Shown here: in pieces, positions 43,221 to 51,421 of the stretch | Numbering within the stretch: the first letter of the stretch is position 1 | Layout of the letters: every line of letters starts with the position of its first letter | Assembly: GCF_002217755.1 (NCBI RefSeq) | Contig: NZ_BCFL01000032.1 | Span: 62,001 to 126,000 of the forward strand | Length of the DNA stretch: 64,000 bases | Direction: 5' to 3' | Source of the DNA: Streptomyces hyaluromycini | GTDB lineage: Bacteria; Actinomycetota; Actinomycetes; Streptomycetales; Streptomycetaceae | Translations under genes and position numbers: made by a program | Notes under the pieces: model-generated | Told to the model about the DNA's origin: nothing | The model's database searches: none | What the model saw: the letters and a program-made list of their open reading frames with translations, nothing else

Positions 43221-43823
43221 TCACTCCGGCTGGCCGACCAGTTTCATGTAGCGCACCCAGTCCCAGTGCTTGCCCGGATCCGTGTGGTCGGTCCCCGGTA
43301 CCTCGACATGGCCGATGACGTGGTCCCGGTCCTTCGGGATGCCGTACCTGTCGCAGATGGACGCCGTCAGCCGCGCCGACTCCCTGTACAGGGAGTCGGT
43401 GAAGTACTCCGGCTTGTCCACCCAGCCCTCGTGCTCGATGCCGACGCTCCGCGTGTTGTAGTCCCAGTTCCCCGCGTGCCAGGCCACGTCCGACTCCCGC
43501 ACGCACTGCGCGACATGCCCGTCCGCCGACCGCACCAGGTAGTGCGCGGACACCCGCGCCTTCGGGTTCTGGAAGATGGACACCGTGCCGGCGTAGGACT
43601 GCTGCGTGACATGGATGATCACTCGGTCGATGGCGTAGTCATCGGGGCGCCGGGCTGGCGTCCGGTTCTCGCTGCTCGCCGCCTGCCACTCGGCCGACGG
43701 ATAGTCGACGACCCCGGTCTGCGCGCCCGCCCGGCCCGCGGGGAGCAGCGCGTACGGGACGGCGGCGAGGGCCGCGCCCTTCAGGAGGCGTCGCCTGCTG
43801 GGGAGCGGTCGTGCCCGGTCCAT
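43221..43823 (-). CDS. secreted N-acetylmuramoyl-L-alanine amidase (Amidase_2/PGRP), 200 aa
   Basis: The N-terminus has a twin-arginine-type signal (RRRLLKGAALAAVPYALLPA; cleavage near AGA-Q, residue 34). The mature part is an Amidase_2 domain: RVIIHVTQQSYAGT (first Zn His), the substrate-cleft segment VAWHAGNWDYNTRSVGIEHE, and GHVEVPGTDHTDPGKHW with the remaining His and Asp ligands. It cuts the amide between muramic acid and L-Ala in peptidoglycan. It is 53 bp downstream of the formamidase gene and may share its transcript, although their functions differ. Confidence 0.9.
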   Translation of the reverse strand: MDRARPLPSRRRLLKGAALAAVPYALLPAGRAGAQTGVVDYPSAEWQAASSENRTPARRPDDYAIDRVIIHVTQQSYAGTVSIFQNPKARVSAHYLVRSADGHVAQCVRESDVAWHAGNWDYNTRSVGIEHEGWVDKPEYFTDSLYRESARLTASICDRYGIPKDRDHVIGHVEVPGTDHTDPGKHWDWVRYMKLVGQPE

Positions 43824-43876
43824 GGATGGGTCGCCTTTCGGAAGCGTGCTCGAAGCACGGGGGAGTCGAGGGGCGG

Positions 43877-44890
43877 TCAGCGGCGCAGGGCGGCCGCAGT
43901 CTCGCGCAGTCGCGCATGCAGTCCGCGGTAAGTCTCGCGCGCGGGCAGCCACTCCTTGCGGAGCTTGGCCACGCACGTGTAGTTGGTGTCGCACACGTTG
44001 GCCAACGGCGATTCCACCGTCTGGGTTGCGTACTGGTACGCGTCGAGTTCGCCGAACCCGTAGTCGCGCACCAGCCACTGCACCAGGTCGAGCTGCGATA
44101 TCCGGAAGGCGTCCTCCAGCGGACGCGCCGACCCCGTCGAGACGATGTGCGTGTCCGACTCCAGCCGGGGCCACGGCGTCGCGATCCCCTTCAGCAGCTC
44201 GACGATCACCACGGTGTTCATCGCGCACTCCACGGCCACCCCGCAGGTCTCGCCCTCGCCCTGCCGGGCGTGCCCGTCGCCGAGGCTGAGCAGCGCGCCC
44301 TCGACGTTGACCCCGAGATAGCAGGTGACGCCGGCCCGCATCTCGGGCGTGTCCATGTTCCCGCCGTGCGCGTCCGGCACCAGGGCCGAGCGCACCTCCA
44401 GATTGGCGGGCGCCACCCCGACCGTGCCGTGCATCGGGTCCAGCGGCAGCTCCAGCTCGATGTCGCCCTCGTGCGCCCGGAACAGAGCCGTGCGCCGGGT
44501 GCGGTCCAGCTGCCAGATCCAGACCTTCTCCGGCAGCGGCGGCTGGAGAGCGGCCGTGGTGTGCGTCGAGGTGAGGGCACCGAACAGGGGGACCGTCGTC
44601 GACGCCGCCCAGTCCCGGGCCGGTTCGATCGACACGAAGTGCACGGCGACGGTGTCGCCCGGCTCCGCGCCCTCGATGTGGAAGGGCCCGGTCTGCGGGT
44701 TGAGGAAGGGGAACTCGCACACCTCGGACACCAGGTCCTTCTCGGACCGTATCCGTCCGGCGAAACAGTCCTCCGTGTACAGGTCGAGTACCGTGCCGGG
44801 CGCGATCCGCGCCACCGGCGGCGCCCCGCCGAACGTCCAGGCGTACTCGTCCGGTCCGGGGCGGACGGTGAGGATCCGGGGGTCGGTCAT
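43877..44890 (-). CDS. acetamidase/formamidase family protein, 337 aa
   Basis: This is full-length FmdA_AmdA. Characteristic segments are LTVRPGPDEYAWTFGGAPPV, HFVSIEPARDWAASTTVPLF, the metal region NLEVRSALVPDAHGGNMDTP and the catalytic block LSLGDGHARQGEGETCGVAV. These enzymes hydrolyse formamide or short amides to ammonia and the acid in the cytoplasm. Its ATG overlaps the stop of the APC permease by 4 bp, so uptake and hydrolysis are co-expressed: the permease likely imports an amide or amine substrate. Confidence 0.9.
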   Translation of the reverse strand: MTDPRILTVRPGPDEYAWTFGGAPPVARIAPGTVLDLYTEDCFAGRIRSEKDLVSEVCEFPFLNPQTGPFHIEGAEPGDTVAVHFVSIEPARDWAASTTVPLFGALTSTHTTAALQPPLPEKVWIWQLDRTRRTALFRAHEGDIELELPLDPMHGTVGVAPANLEVRSALVPDAHGGNMDTPEMRAGVTCYLGVNVEGALLSLGDGHARQGEGETCGVAVECAMNTVVIVELLKGIATPWPRLESDTHIVSTGSARPLEDAFRISQLDLVQWLVRDYGFGELDAYQYATQTVESPLANVCDTNYTCVAKLRKEWLPARETYRGLHARLRETAAALRR

Positions 44891-46374
44891 TGCGGTGTTG
44901 CTCCGTTCTGTGGGGCGAGGATGCCGGAGGTGCCCTCTTCGAGGTGGACCCGCGCGGTCTCGGCTATGCGCTCGGGGTGACGCCGGATCAGCACCAGGAG
45001 GACGACCGCCCCGATCGCCATCCAGACGCCGACCACCGGACCGGCGTACGACACCGGGGCGGTCAGCTTCGTCACGAAGTCGAAGACGGGCAGTCCGGCC
45101 GCGGTGAGCAGGGCGGGGACGAAGGCCACGATGCCCAGCAGCGGGAGGAGCAGGTGCCTTATGGGCTTGAGGGACGGGCGGCCGCGACGCAGGAAGTAGC
45201 CCGCGCAGGCGAGGTTGACGACGATGTAGACGCCGATGACGACCGTGACGATCACCGTGGCCAGCAACAGGAACGCGGTCACCGGGTCGTAGCCGAACCC
45301 CAGCCCCAGCACGGCGCCGACCGCCACGACCGTCTGGACCGCGATGCCGGCGACAGGGGAGCGGTACCGGGGATGGAGGGTGGCCAGGACGCGCGGCAGG
45401 ACCCGGATCCGGGCCAGTGCGAAGGCCGTCCGTGTGGACACGTTGGCGCAGGCGTTGGCGTTGGCGATCGTCGAGTTCACGACCGCGAGGAACACCAGCA
45501 CCCAGAAGAGCCCGAAGGAGGCCCGGGCGACGCCCTCCCAGGACGCCTCGCCCGCCGCTCCGAAGGAGGCGAACCTGTCGGGGCCGAAGTACACGGTCAT
45601 CGCATAGGTCGTCAGCACGTAGAACAGGCCGATCCCCAGGGCCGCGCCGAGCACCGCGCGGTGCATCGTGCGGCGCGGGTCGCGGGTCTCCTCGGCGAGC
45701 GGCGCGGCCGCCTCGAAGCCGGCGAACGCCAGCACGGTGTAGACGGAGCCGGCGAAGACCCCGCTGATCCCTCCGTAACCGTCCGCCGTGTGCGAAGTGC
45801 CGAACACGGACAGGGTGTTGTGGCCGCCGGCCCTGATGATCAGCCACCCGGCGAAGACCAGGAACACCGCGATCTCGAAGATCCCGAGGACCGTCCCGAA
45901 GCGGGCCGAGGCACGCACCCCCAGATACCCGGCGACGGCGATGACGGCGGCGCCGGCCAGTGCCCACGGCCACCACAGGCCGGCCGGGCAGGAGGCCCAC
46001 TCGTCATGCAGGGTCCCCGCCGCGGTGAACCCGAGCTGGAGCAGCAGCAACGGCGGAACCAGCGCTTCCACGAACACATAGCCCCAGCCGACCAGGAACC
46101 CCATGGCCGGATGCAGCCCCCGCGCCGCGTACGTGGCCACGGAACCTGCGGCCGGTAACTCCCGCGCCAGCTCGGCCACGCATGACGCGGTGAACAGACA
46201 GGCCACCAGAGCGATCACCACGGCCAGCGGCAGACTGCCCCCGGCGAACGCCGCCCCCGACGGAATGGACGCGGCGACAGCGGCGGCAGGCGCCATCGCC
46301 GTCACGCTCTGGAACAGCACCTCCCGCAGCCCCACCGCGTCGCGCCGCAGTCCCACGGCCGCCTCTCCCGACAT
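44887..46374 (-). CDS. APC-family amino acid/amine permease, 495 aa
   Basis: ATG 46374 gives a protein with 12 predicted helices. The first helix region VLFQSVTAMAPAAAVAASIP carries the unwound glycine/proline segment of the APC fold. Helix 6 contains the typical FAGFEAAAPLAEETRDPRRT. It belongs to the amino acid-polyamine-organocation superfamily and is proton- or substrate-driven. The gene is first in a unit with the formamidase (4-bp overlap). Substrate is unknown; an amide or amino acid is plausible from context. Confidence 0.88.
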   Translation of the reverse strand: MSGEAAVGLRRDAVGLREVLFQSVTAMAPAAAVAASIPSGAAFAGGSLPLAVVIALVACLFTASCVAELARELPAAGSVATYAARGLHPAMGFLVGWGYVFVEALVPPLLLLQLGFTAAGTLHDEWASCPAGLWWPWALAGAAVIAVAGYLGVRASARFGTVLGIFEIAVFLVFAGWLIIRAGGHNTLSVFGTSHTADGYGGISGVFAGSVYTVLAFAGFEAAAPLAEETRDPRRTMHRAVLGAALGIGLFYVLTTYAMTVYFGPDRFASFGAAGEASWEGVARASFGLFWVLVFLAVVNSTIANANACANVSTRTAFALARIRVLPRVLATLHPRYRSPVAGIAVQTVVAVGAVLGLGFGYDPVTAFLLLATVIVTVVIGVYIVVNLACAGYFLRRGRPSLKPIRHLLLPLLGIVAFVPALLTAAGLPVFDFVTKLTAPVSYAGPVVGVWMAIGAVVLLVLIRRHPERIAETARVHLEEGTSGILAPQNGATPQ

Positions 46375-46550
46375 ACGTCCCCCCTGACGTGCGTGTTCCC
46401 CTCGTTCCGGCGGATGCCTCGCGTGAATCACGGTACGGCGCTCGCGGGTTGGGCAGAAGAGCGCCCGGGGGTTCCGTGGACAGGGCCGGGACTGTGGACA
46501 ACTTCCTCACCCGGACGGGTGAAGGGGAGCGTGAGGCGGCCGCGCCTCGG

Positions 46551-47759
46551 TCAGACCCGCTCCGCCACCGTCGCCGGATCGTCCAGGACGGCCCGGACCA
46601 CCGAGTGGGCCGCGCCCAGGAGGGGGCCCTCGTGACCCAGGCGGGAGACGGAGACCGGACAGGCGGGGCCTGTCGTGCGGTCGGCCAGCTCGGCTTCCAG
46701 GGACGGCAGGAGCCAGGGGGCGAGGCCGGCCAGGGCGCCGCCGAGGACCACGGACTCGGGGTCGAGGAGGTTGACGGCGCCGGTCAGGGCGATGCCCAGG
46801 GCCGTACCGGCGTCCTGCAGGGCGCGGCGGACACCCTCGTGGTCCGCGCCCGCCTGCTGTGCGAGCAGACCCACCGCGTCCTGCCGGGATTCGAGGCCGG
46901 CCGCGCGCAGCACCGCCTCCTCACCGGCGTACTGCTCCAGGCACCCGCGCCCGCCACAGGCGCAGCGCGGCCCCTCGGGGTGGACCGGCACATGACCCAG
47001 CTCGCCCGCGAAACCGCGTTTCCCGCGCAGCAGTTGTCCGTCCACGACGACGGCGGCGCCGATGCCGATCTCCGCGGACACGTGCAGGAAGTCGCGCGGC
47101 GTGGCTTCCCCCAGCCACAGCTCGGCCAGCGCGCCGAAGTTGGCCTCGTTGTCCACCGTCAGCGGGAGGCCGGCGGGCAGCAGCGCACCGAGGTCGGTGC
47201 CGTGCCAGTCGAGGTTCGGGGCATGCACGACCGTGTGCCCGTCGCGGGCCACCAGGCCGGGGACGGCGACCGCGAGACCGGCGGGCCACAGGCCGTCCCG
47301 TTCCGCGTCCGCCACGACCCGCCGGACCAGCCCGGTCAGCTCCTCCAGCACCGGGCGCGGATCCCGGCCCCGGTTCGCGCCGTGCCGCACGGCACGCGCG
47401 CGTACCTCGCCGCGCAGGTCCACCGCGCACACGGCGAGGTGGTCGACCCCGACCTCCGCCCCGATACCGGCCGGGCCGTGCCCGCTCACCGCGAGCGCCG
47501 AACCCGGCCGCCCGACCCGGCTGGGGCGCTCGGGGCCCAGCTCCTCCAGGAGCCCCCACCGGATCAGCTCGTCGACGAGGGTCGACACGGCCGCTCTGGT
47601 GAGGCCGATGCGTGAGGCGACCGCGGCCCGCGACAGCGAGCCCTCCGCGCTGACCGCGTGCATCACGCGCGCGAGGTTGCGCCGGCGCATGCCCTGCTGG
47701 GTGTCCGGCAGGGCACGGCCGGTCGCCGTCGGGCGGGCCTCGTGCAGCGGTGCGGTCAT
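46551..47759 (-). CDS. xylR: ROK-family transcriptional regulator, xylose repressor type, 402 aa
   Basis: The N-terminal winged helix (NLARVMHAVSAEGSLSRAAV, then ASRIGLTRAAVSTLVDELIR) is followed by a ROK sugar-binding domain with IGIGAAVVVDGQLLRGKRGF, AGELGHVPVHPEGPRCACGG and the zinc motif CACGGRGCLEQYAG. The gene is 55 bp after xylB on the same strand. The ROK fold and position next to xylB/xylA indicate a xylose-responsive repressor binding in the xylB-xylA intergenic region. The symbol is by analogy. Confidence 0.82.
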   Translation of the reverse strand: MTAPLHEARPTATGRALPDTQQGMRRRNLARVMHAVSAEGSLSRAAVASRIGLTRAAVSTLVDELIRWGLLEELGPERPSRVGRPGSALAVSGHGPAGIGAEVGVDHLAVCAVDLRGEVRARAVRHGANRGRDPRPVLEELTGLVRRVVADAERDGLWPAGLAVAVPGLVARDGHTVVHAPNLDWHGTDLGALLPAGLPLTVDNEANFGALAELWLGEATPRDFLHVSAEIGIGAAVVVDGQLLRGKRGFAGELGHVPVHPEGPRCACGGRGCLEQYAGEEAVLRAAGLESRQDAVGLLAQQAGADHEGVRRALQDAGTALGIALTGAVNLLDPESVVLGGALAGLAPWLLPSLEAELADRTTGPACPVSVSRLGHEGPLLGAAHSVVRAVLDDPATVAERV

Positions 47760-47814
47760 GCCTCCATCAATCCTCAGTTCCCCGGGACGGTTCCGCGGCC
47801 GGCCTGCTGCGCGG

Positions 47815-49260
47815 TCAGCGGTTCTCCGGTGCCCGCTCCAGCAGCGGGGCCGCGTCGGAGAGTACCCCGGAGATCCTGGCCAGCGTCGCCGCGTCCCGCT
47901 CCACCGCGTCCAGCACCGGCCCCGCGGCCGTGTTCCAGCGCCGTGCCACCGCCGCCGGGTCCTCGCCGGTGAGCAGCCCGGCCGCCTGTGCGGCGGCGCC
48001 GAGGGCGACGAGCTCCTTCGCCTCGGGCACCTGCACCGGCCGCCCCGAAAGCCGCCGAACCGTCTCCTGCCAGGCCCGGCCCCGGGCACCGCCGCCGATC
48101 AGCAGCAACGGGGTGGTCCGGTCGGCGTCCTCGTCGAGCACCAGGTCCAGGGCGCCCAGCAGGGCGTGCACGGCGCCGTCGTAGGCGGCCTGCAGGAGCT
48201 GGCCCGCGGTGGTGTCGTGGCGCAGGCCGTGCAGCAGCCCGGAGGCGTGGGGCAGATTCGGGGTCCGCTCGCCGTCCAGGTACGGCAGCAGGGTCACCGA
48301 GGTGCCGGGTTCGACGGCCTCGCGGTCCAGGCCGAGCAGCGCCGCGACCCGGTCGACCGCGAGGGTGCAGTTCAGGGTGCAGGCGAGCGGCAGCCAGTCG
48401 CCGTGCGCGTCGGCGAAGCCCGCCACCGTGCCGGTCGGATCGGCCGGCCGGTGCTTGGAGACGGCGTACACCGTGCCCGAGGTGCCCAGGCTCAGCACGG
48501 GGGTGCCGGGGCGCAGTCCGAGCCCCAGCGCGGCCGCCGCGTTGTCACCGGTGCCGGGCGCCACCAGGGTGCCCTTGGAGAACGGCAGGTCGTGACTGTC
48601 GCGCACGGTGCCGGCGACCTCGCCGGGCCGGACCACCCGGGGCAGGAAGGCCGGGTCCAGGCCCACATGGGCCAGGGTCTCCTCGTCGTACGCCTCGGTC
48701 GCCGACGCCCACCAGCCGGTGCCGGAGGCGTCGCCGCGGTCGGTCGTGCCCTGCCCGGTCAGCCGCTCGGTGAGGTAGTCGTGGGGGAGCCGTACGGCCC
48801 TGGTCGCGCGGACCGCCTCCGGCTCGTGCTCCGCGAGCCAGGCCCACTTGGTGACCGTGAACGACGCGCCCGGCACACTCCCGGTGCGCTCCGCCCAGGC
48901 CTTCGGGCCGCCCAGCTCCTCGATCAGCCGCTGGGCCTGCGGCGCCGAACGGACGTCGTTCCAGAGCAGTGCCGGCCGCACCGGCTCGCCGTGCTCGTCC
49001 AGCGTGACCAGACCGTGCTGCTGCCCGCCGATCGACACGGCCGCCGCCTCGTGCGCGGCGTCCCCGCACTGGCGCAGCGCCTCGCACAGCGCGTCCCACC
49101 ACTGGCGCGGATCACTCTCCCGGCCCGCCCCGGTGGTCACGGTGTGCGGCGCCTGGCCGCTCGCCACCACCTCGCCGGTGGCGGCGTCGACGACCAGCGC
49201 CTTGGTGGACTGGGTGGACGTGTCCACGCCGACGACGAGCGGACCCTCGGCTGCTGACAT
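47815..49260 (-). CDS. xylB: xylulokinase, 481 aa
   Basis: This is a complete FGGY-family kinase: the N-terminal phosphate loop VVGVDTSTQSTKALVVDAAT, the substrate site VSIGGQQHGLVTLDEHG, then GTGDNAAAALGLGLRPG, PYLDGERTPNLPHASG and LLIGGGARGRAWQ near the C-terminus. It phosphorylates D-xylulose made by the divergent xylA product, feeding the pentose phosphate pathway. The divergent arrangement with xylA and the downstream ROK gene is standard in Streptomyces. Confidence 0.95.
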   Translation of the reverse strand: MSAAEGPLVVGVDTSTQSTKALVVDAATGEVVASGQAPHTVTTGAGRESDPRQWWDALCEALRQCGDAAHEAAAVSIGGQQHGLVTLDEHGEPVRPALLWNDVRSAPQAQRLIEELGGPKAWAERTGSVPGASFTVTKWAWLAEHEPEAVRATRAVRLPHDYLTERLTGQGTTDRGDASGTGWWASATEAYDEETLAHVGLDPAFLPRVVRPGEVAGTVRDSHDLPFSKGTLVAPGTGDNAAAALGLGLRPGTPVLSLGTSGTVYAVSKHRPADPTGTVAGFADAHGDWLPLACTLNCTLAVDRVAALLGLDREAVEPGTSVTLLPYLDGERTPNLPHASGLLHGLRHDTTAGQLLQAAYDGAVHALLGALDLVLDEDADRTTPLLLIGGGARGRAWQETVRRLSGRPVQVPEAKELVALGAAAQAAGLLTGEDPAAVARRWNTAAGPVLDAVERDAATLARISGVLSDAAPLLERAPENR

Positions 49261-49487
49261 CGGGCTCTCCCTTTTTCCGCGGCTCGCGGTTTATCTGACC
49301 TGCAGTTTTCCCGGTTCGTCGGGGTGTCGCGACCCGGTTTTCGTCCTTCGGGGACAGGGTGACCCTTCCCAGGGACGCGTCGGCATACTAATTTGTAAAC
49401 CGCGATGACGAAATAGTCGGCACGACAGTCATCCACCCGTCATCCACCGCAGTCATCGAGCACAGCCCCCGAGCAAGGAGCCGCGGC
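49261..49487. promoter_or_regulatory. divergent xylB-xylA control region with inverted 9-bp sites
   Basis: The 227-bp spacer holds promoters for both directions. Two inverted copies of a 9-mer, CGCGGTTTA (49285-49293) and TAAACCGCG (49396-49404), lie one near each gene. They are reasonable candidates for the ROK repressor sites, one per promoter. A ribosome-binding site AAGGAG precedes xylA. Confidence 0.55.
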
Positions 49488-50654
49488 ATGAGCTTCCAGC
49501 CCACCCCCGAGGACAGGTTCACCTTCGGCCTGTGGACCGTCGGCTGGCAGGGAAGGGACCCGTTCGGCGACGCCACCCGCCGCGCCCTCGACCCCGTCGA
49601 GACGGTCCAGCGTCTGTCCGAACTGGGCGCCCACGGTGTGACGTTCCACGACGACGACCTGATCCCCTTCGGGTCCTCGGACACCGAGCGCGAATCGCAC
49701 ATCAAGCGCTTCCGCCAGGCCCTCGACGCGACCGGCATGAAGGTGCCGATGGCCACCACCAACCTCTTCACCCACCCGGTCTTCAAGGACGGCGCGTTCA
49801 CCGCGAACGACCGCGAGGTGCGCCGTTACGCGCTGCGCAAGACCATCCGCAACATCGACCTGGCCGTCGAGCTGGGCGCCGAGACGTACGTCGCCTGGGG
49901 CGGCCGTGAGGGCGCCGAGTCCGGCGCCGCCAAGGACGTGCGGGTCGCCCTCGACCGCATGAAGGAGGCCTTCGACCTCCTCGGCGAGTACGTCACCTCC
50001 CAGGGCTACGACCTGCGTTTCGCGATCGAGCCCAAGCCGAACGAGCCGCGCGGCGACATCCTGCTCCCCACCGTCGGCCACGCCCTCGCGTTCATCGAGC
50101 GCCTGGAGCGCCCCGAGCTGTACGGCGTCAACCCCGAGGTGGGCCACGAGCAGATGGCCGGCCTGAACTTCCCGCACGGCATCGCGCAGGCCCTGTGGGC
50201 GGGCAAGCTCTTCCACATCGACCTCAACGGCCAGTCCGGCATCAAGTACGACCAGGACCTGCGCTTCGGCGCCGGCGATCTGCGGGCCGCCTTCTGGCTG
50301 GTCGACCTCCTGGAGAGCGCCGGCTACGCGGGCCCGAAGCACTTCGACTTCAAGCCGCCGCGGACCGAGGACCTCGACGGCGTATGGGCGTCGGCCGCCG
50401 GCTGCATGCGCAACTACCTGATCCTCAAGGAGCGTGCGGCCGCCTTCCGTGCGGACCCGGAGGTCCAGGAGGCCCTGCGCGCCTCCCGTCTGGACCAGCT
50501 GGCCCAGCCGACCGCCGCGGACGGCCTCCAGTCGCTCCTCGCCGACCGTACGGCCTTCGAGGAGTTCGACGCGGACGCGACCGCCGCGCGCGGGATGGCC
50601 TTCGAGCGGCTCGACCAGCTGGCGATGGACCACCTGCTGGGCGCCCGGGGCTGA
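49488..50654 (+). CDS. xylA: xylose isomerase, 388 aa
   Basis: This is the classic actinobacterial class I enzyme. The catalytic His is in GVTFHDDDLIPFGS, substrate-binding Trp and Lys are in WGGREGAES and EPKPNEPRGDIL, and metal ligands in NPEVGHEQMAG and HIDLNGQSGIKYDQD. Start, end and length agree with Streptomyces glucose/xylose isomerases. It converts D-xylose to D-xylulose in the cytoplasm. Ribosome-binding site CAAGGAG lies 10 nt upstream. Confidence 0.97.
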   Translation: MSFQPTPEDRFTFGLWTVGWQGRDPFGDATRRALDPVETVQRLSELGAHGVTFHDDDLIPFGSSDTERESHIKRFRQALDATGMKVPMATTNLFTHPVFKDGAFTANDREVRRYALRKTIRNIDLAVELGAETYVAWGGREGAESGAAKDVRVALDRMKEAFDLLGEYVTSQGYDLRFAIEPKPNEPRGDILLPTVGHALAFIERLERPELYGVNPEVGHEQMAGLNFPHGIAQALWAGKLFHIDLNGQSGIKYDQDLRFGAGDLRAAFWLVDLLESAGYAGPKHFDFKPPRTEDLDGVWASAAGCMRNYLILKERAAAFRADPEVQEALRASRLDQLAQPTAADGLQSLLADRTAFEEFDADATAARGMAFERLDQLAMDHLLGARG

Positions 50655-50663
50655 ACACGCACG

Positions 50664-50704
50664 CGCGCGTGCGGGCTGCTTCGAAGCGGACGCCCGCACG
50701 CGCG
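50664..50704 (+). terminator. long GC hairpin after xylA
   Basis: The arms CGCGCGTGCGGGC (50664-50676) and GCCCGCACGCGCG (50692-50704) pair over 13 bp with a 15-nt loop, 10 bp after the xylA stop. No long T run follows, as is usual for many Streptomyces terminators. Confidence 0.75.
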
Positions 50705-50839
50705 TGTGTGTCGTCACGCGTGCATGCACGGCCGGTTCTCACCGGAAATGCTCCGGAATCGTGCGGTCCGTGGCATGAGTCCGTGTCAACTCCGGTGCGG
50801 GGCTCGCGCGATGGCCGGAACGCGGTGACTCTTGGCGGT

Positions 50840-51391
50840 ATGGCCATGCCGCCCGTACCGCCTCGACCGCCCGGCCCGCCGGATGGCACTCCGCCTCCCG
50901 GCGGCTACGACCCGCCTCCGCACGGGGGTTTCGGACCGCCCCCGGGCGACGGCTTCGGAACGTCGTCCGGCGGCGGCTTCGGCCCGCCCCCGGACGACGT
51001 GTCCGAGCTGCCCCCGCACGCCGGTTTCGGTGCCCCGCCCGGCGGCCAGGACCCGCCCACCGCCGTCGGCTGGATGCCACCACGGCCACCGAAGCCGCCC
51101 CGCCGGCGCAGGGGCCCGCTGTTCGCCGTCCTGGTCCTGCTGGTGGCCGCGGTGGCCGTCGCCGCCGTCGTGCTGATGGCGTCCGGCGGCGACGGCTCGA
51201 CCGACAAGAAGCCCGCCGAGAGCAGTCCGGGCACGTCCGGCTCGGCCCGGCCCTCGTTCAGCCTGCCGACCGAGCTGCCCAGCAGTCTGCCGTCGAGTCT
51301 GCCGAGCGAGCTCCCTTCGCAATGGCCCTCGGAGCTGCCCAGCGAGCTGCCGAGCGGTCTGGACTCCCTCCTGCCCTCGCTGCTGGGGTAG
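50840..51391 (+). CDS. proline-rich single-pass membrane protein with SLPSELPS repeats, 183 aa
   Basis: ATG 50840 (an in-frame GTG at 50825 is an alternative) starts a cytoplasmic Pro/Gly-rich region of about 90 residues with repeated GGFGPPP-like units. A basic stretch and one membrane helix follow (GPLFAVLVLLVAAVAVAAVV). The outside part of about 65 residues ends in tandem four-residue repeats (SLPSSLPSSLPSELPS type). Such proteins occur widely in Streptomyces without known function; the outer repeats may be glycosylated or wall-associated. It stands alone between xylA and the phytase-like gene. Confidence 0.7.
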   Translation: MAMPPVPPRPPGPPDGTPPPGGYDPPPHGGFGPPPGDGFGTSSGGGFGPPPDDVSELPPHAGFGAPPGGQDPPTAVGWMPPRPPKPPRRRRGPLFAVLVLLVAAVAVAAVVLMASGGDGSTDKKPAESSPGTSGSARPSFSLPTELPSSLPSSLPSELPSQWPSELPSELPSGLDSLLPSLLG

Positions 51392-51421
51392 CCACAGCTT
51401 CTCGGGTCACGGCTCCCCGGG

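Noticed and set aside
40101..43931. 1276-codon open frame on the plus strand, opposite the aldehyde dehydrogenase and GAF-regulator genes
   Set aside because: It is antisense to three well-supported genes, has Arg/Gly/Val-biased composition and no domain; long antisense frames are normal at this GC content.
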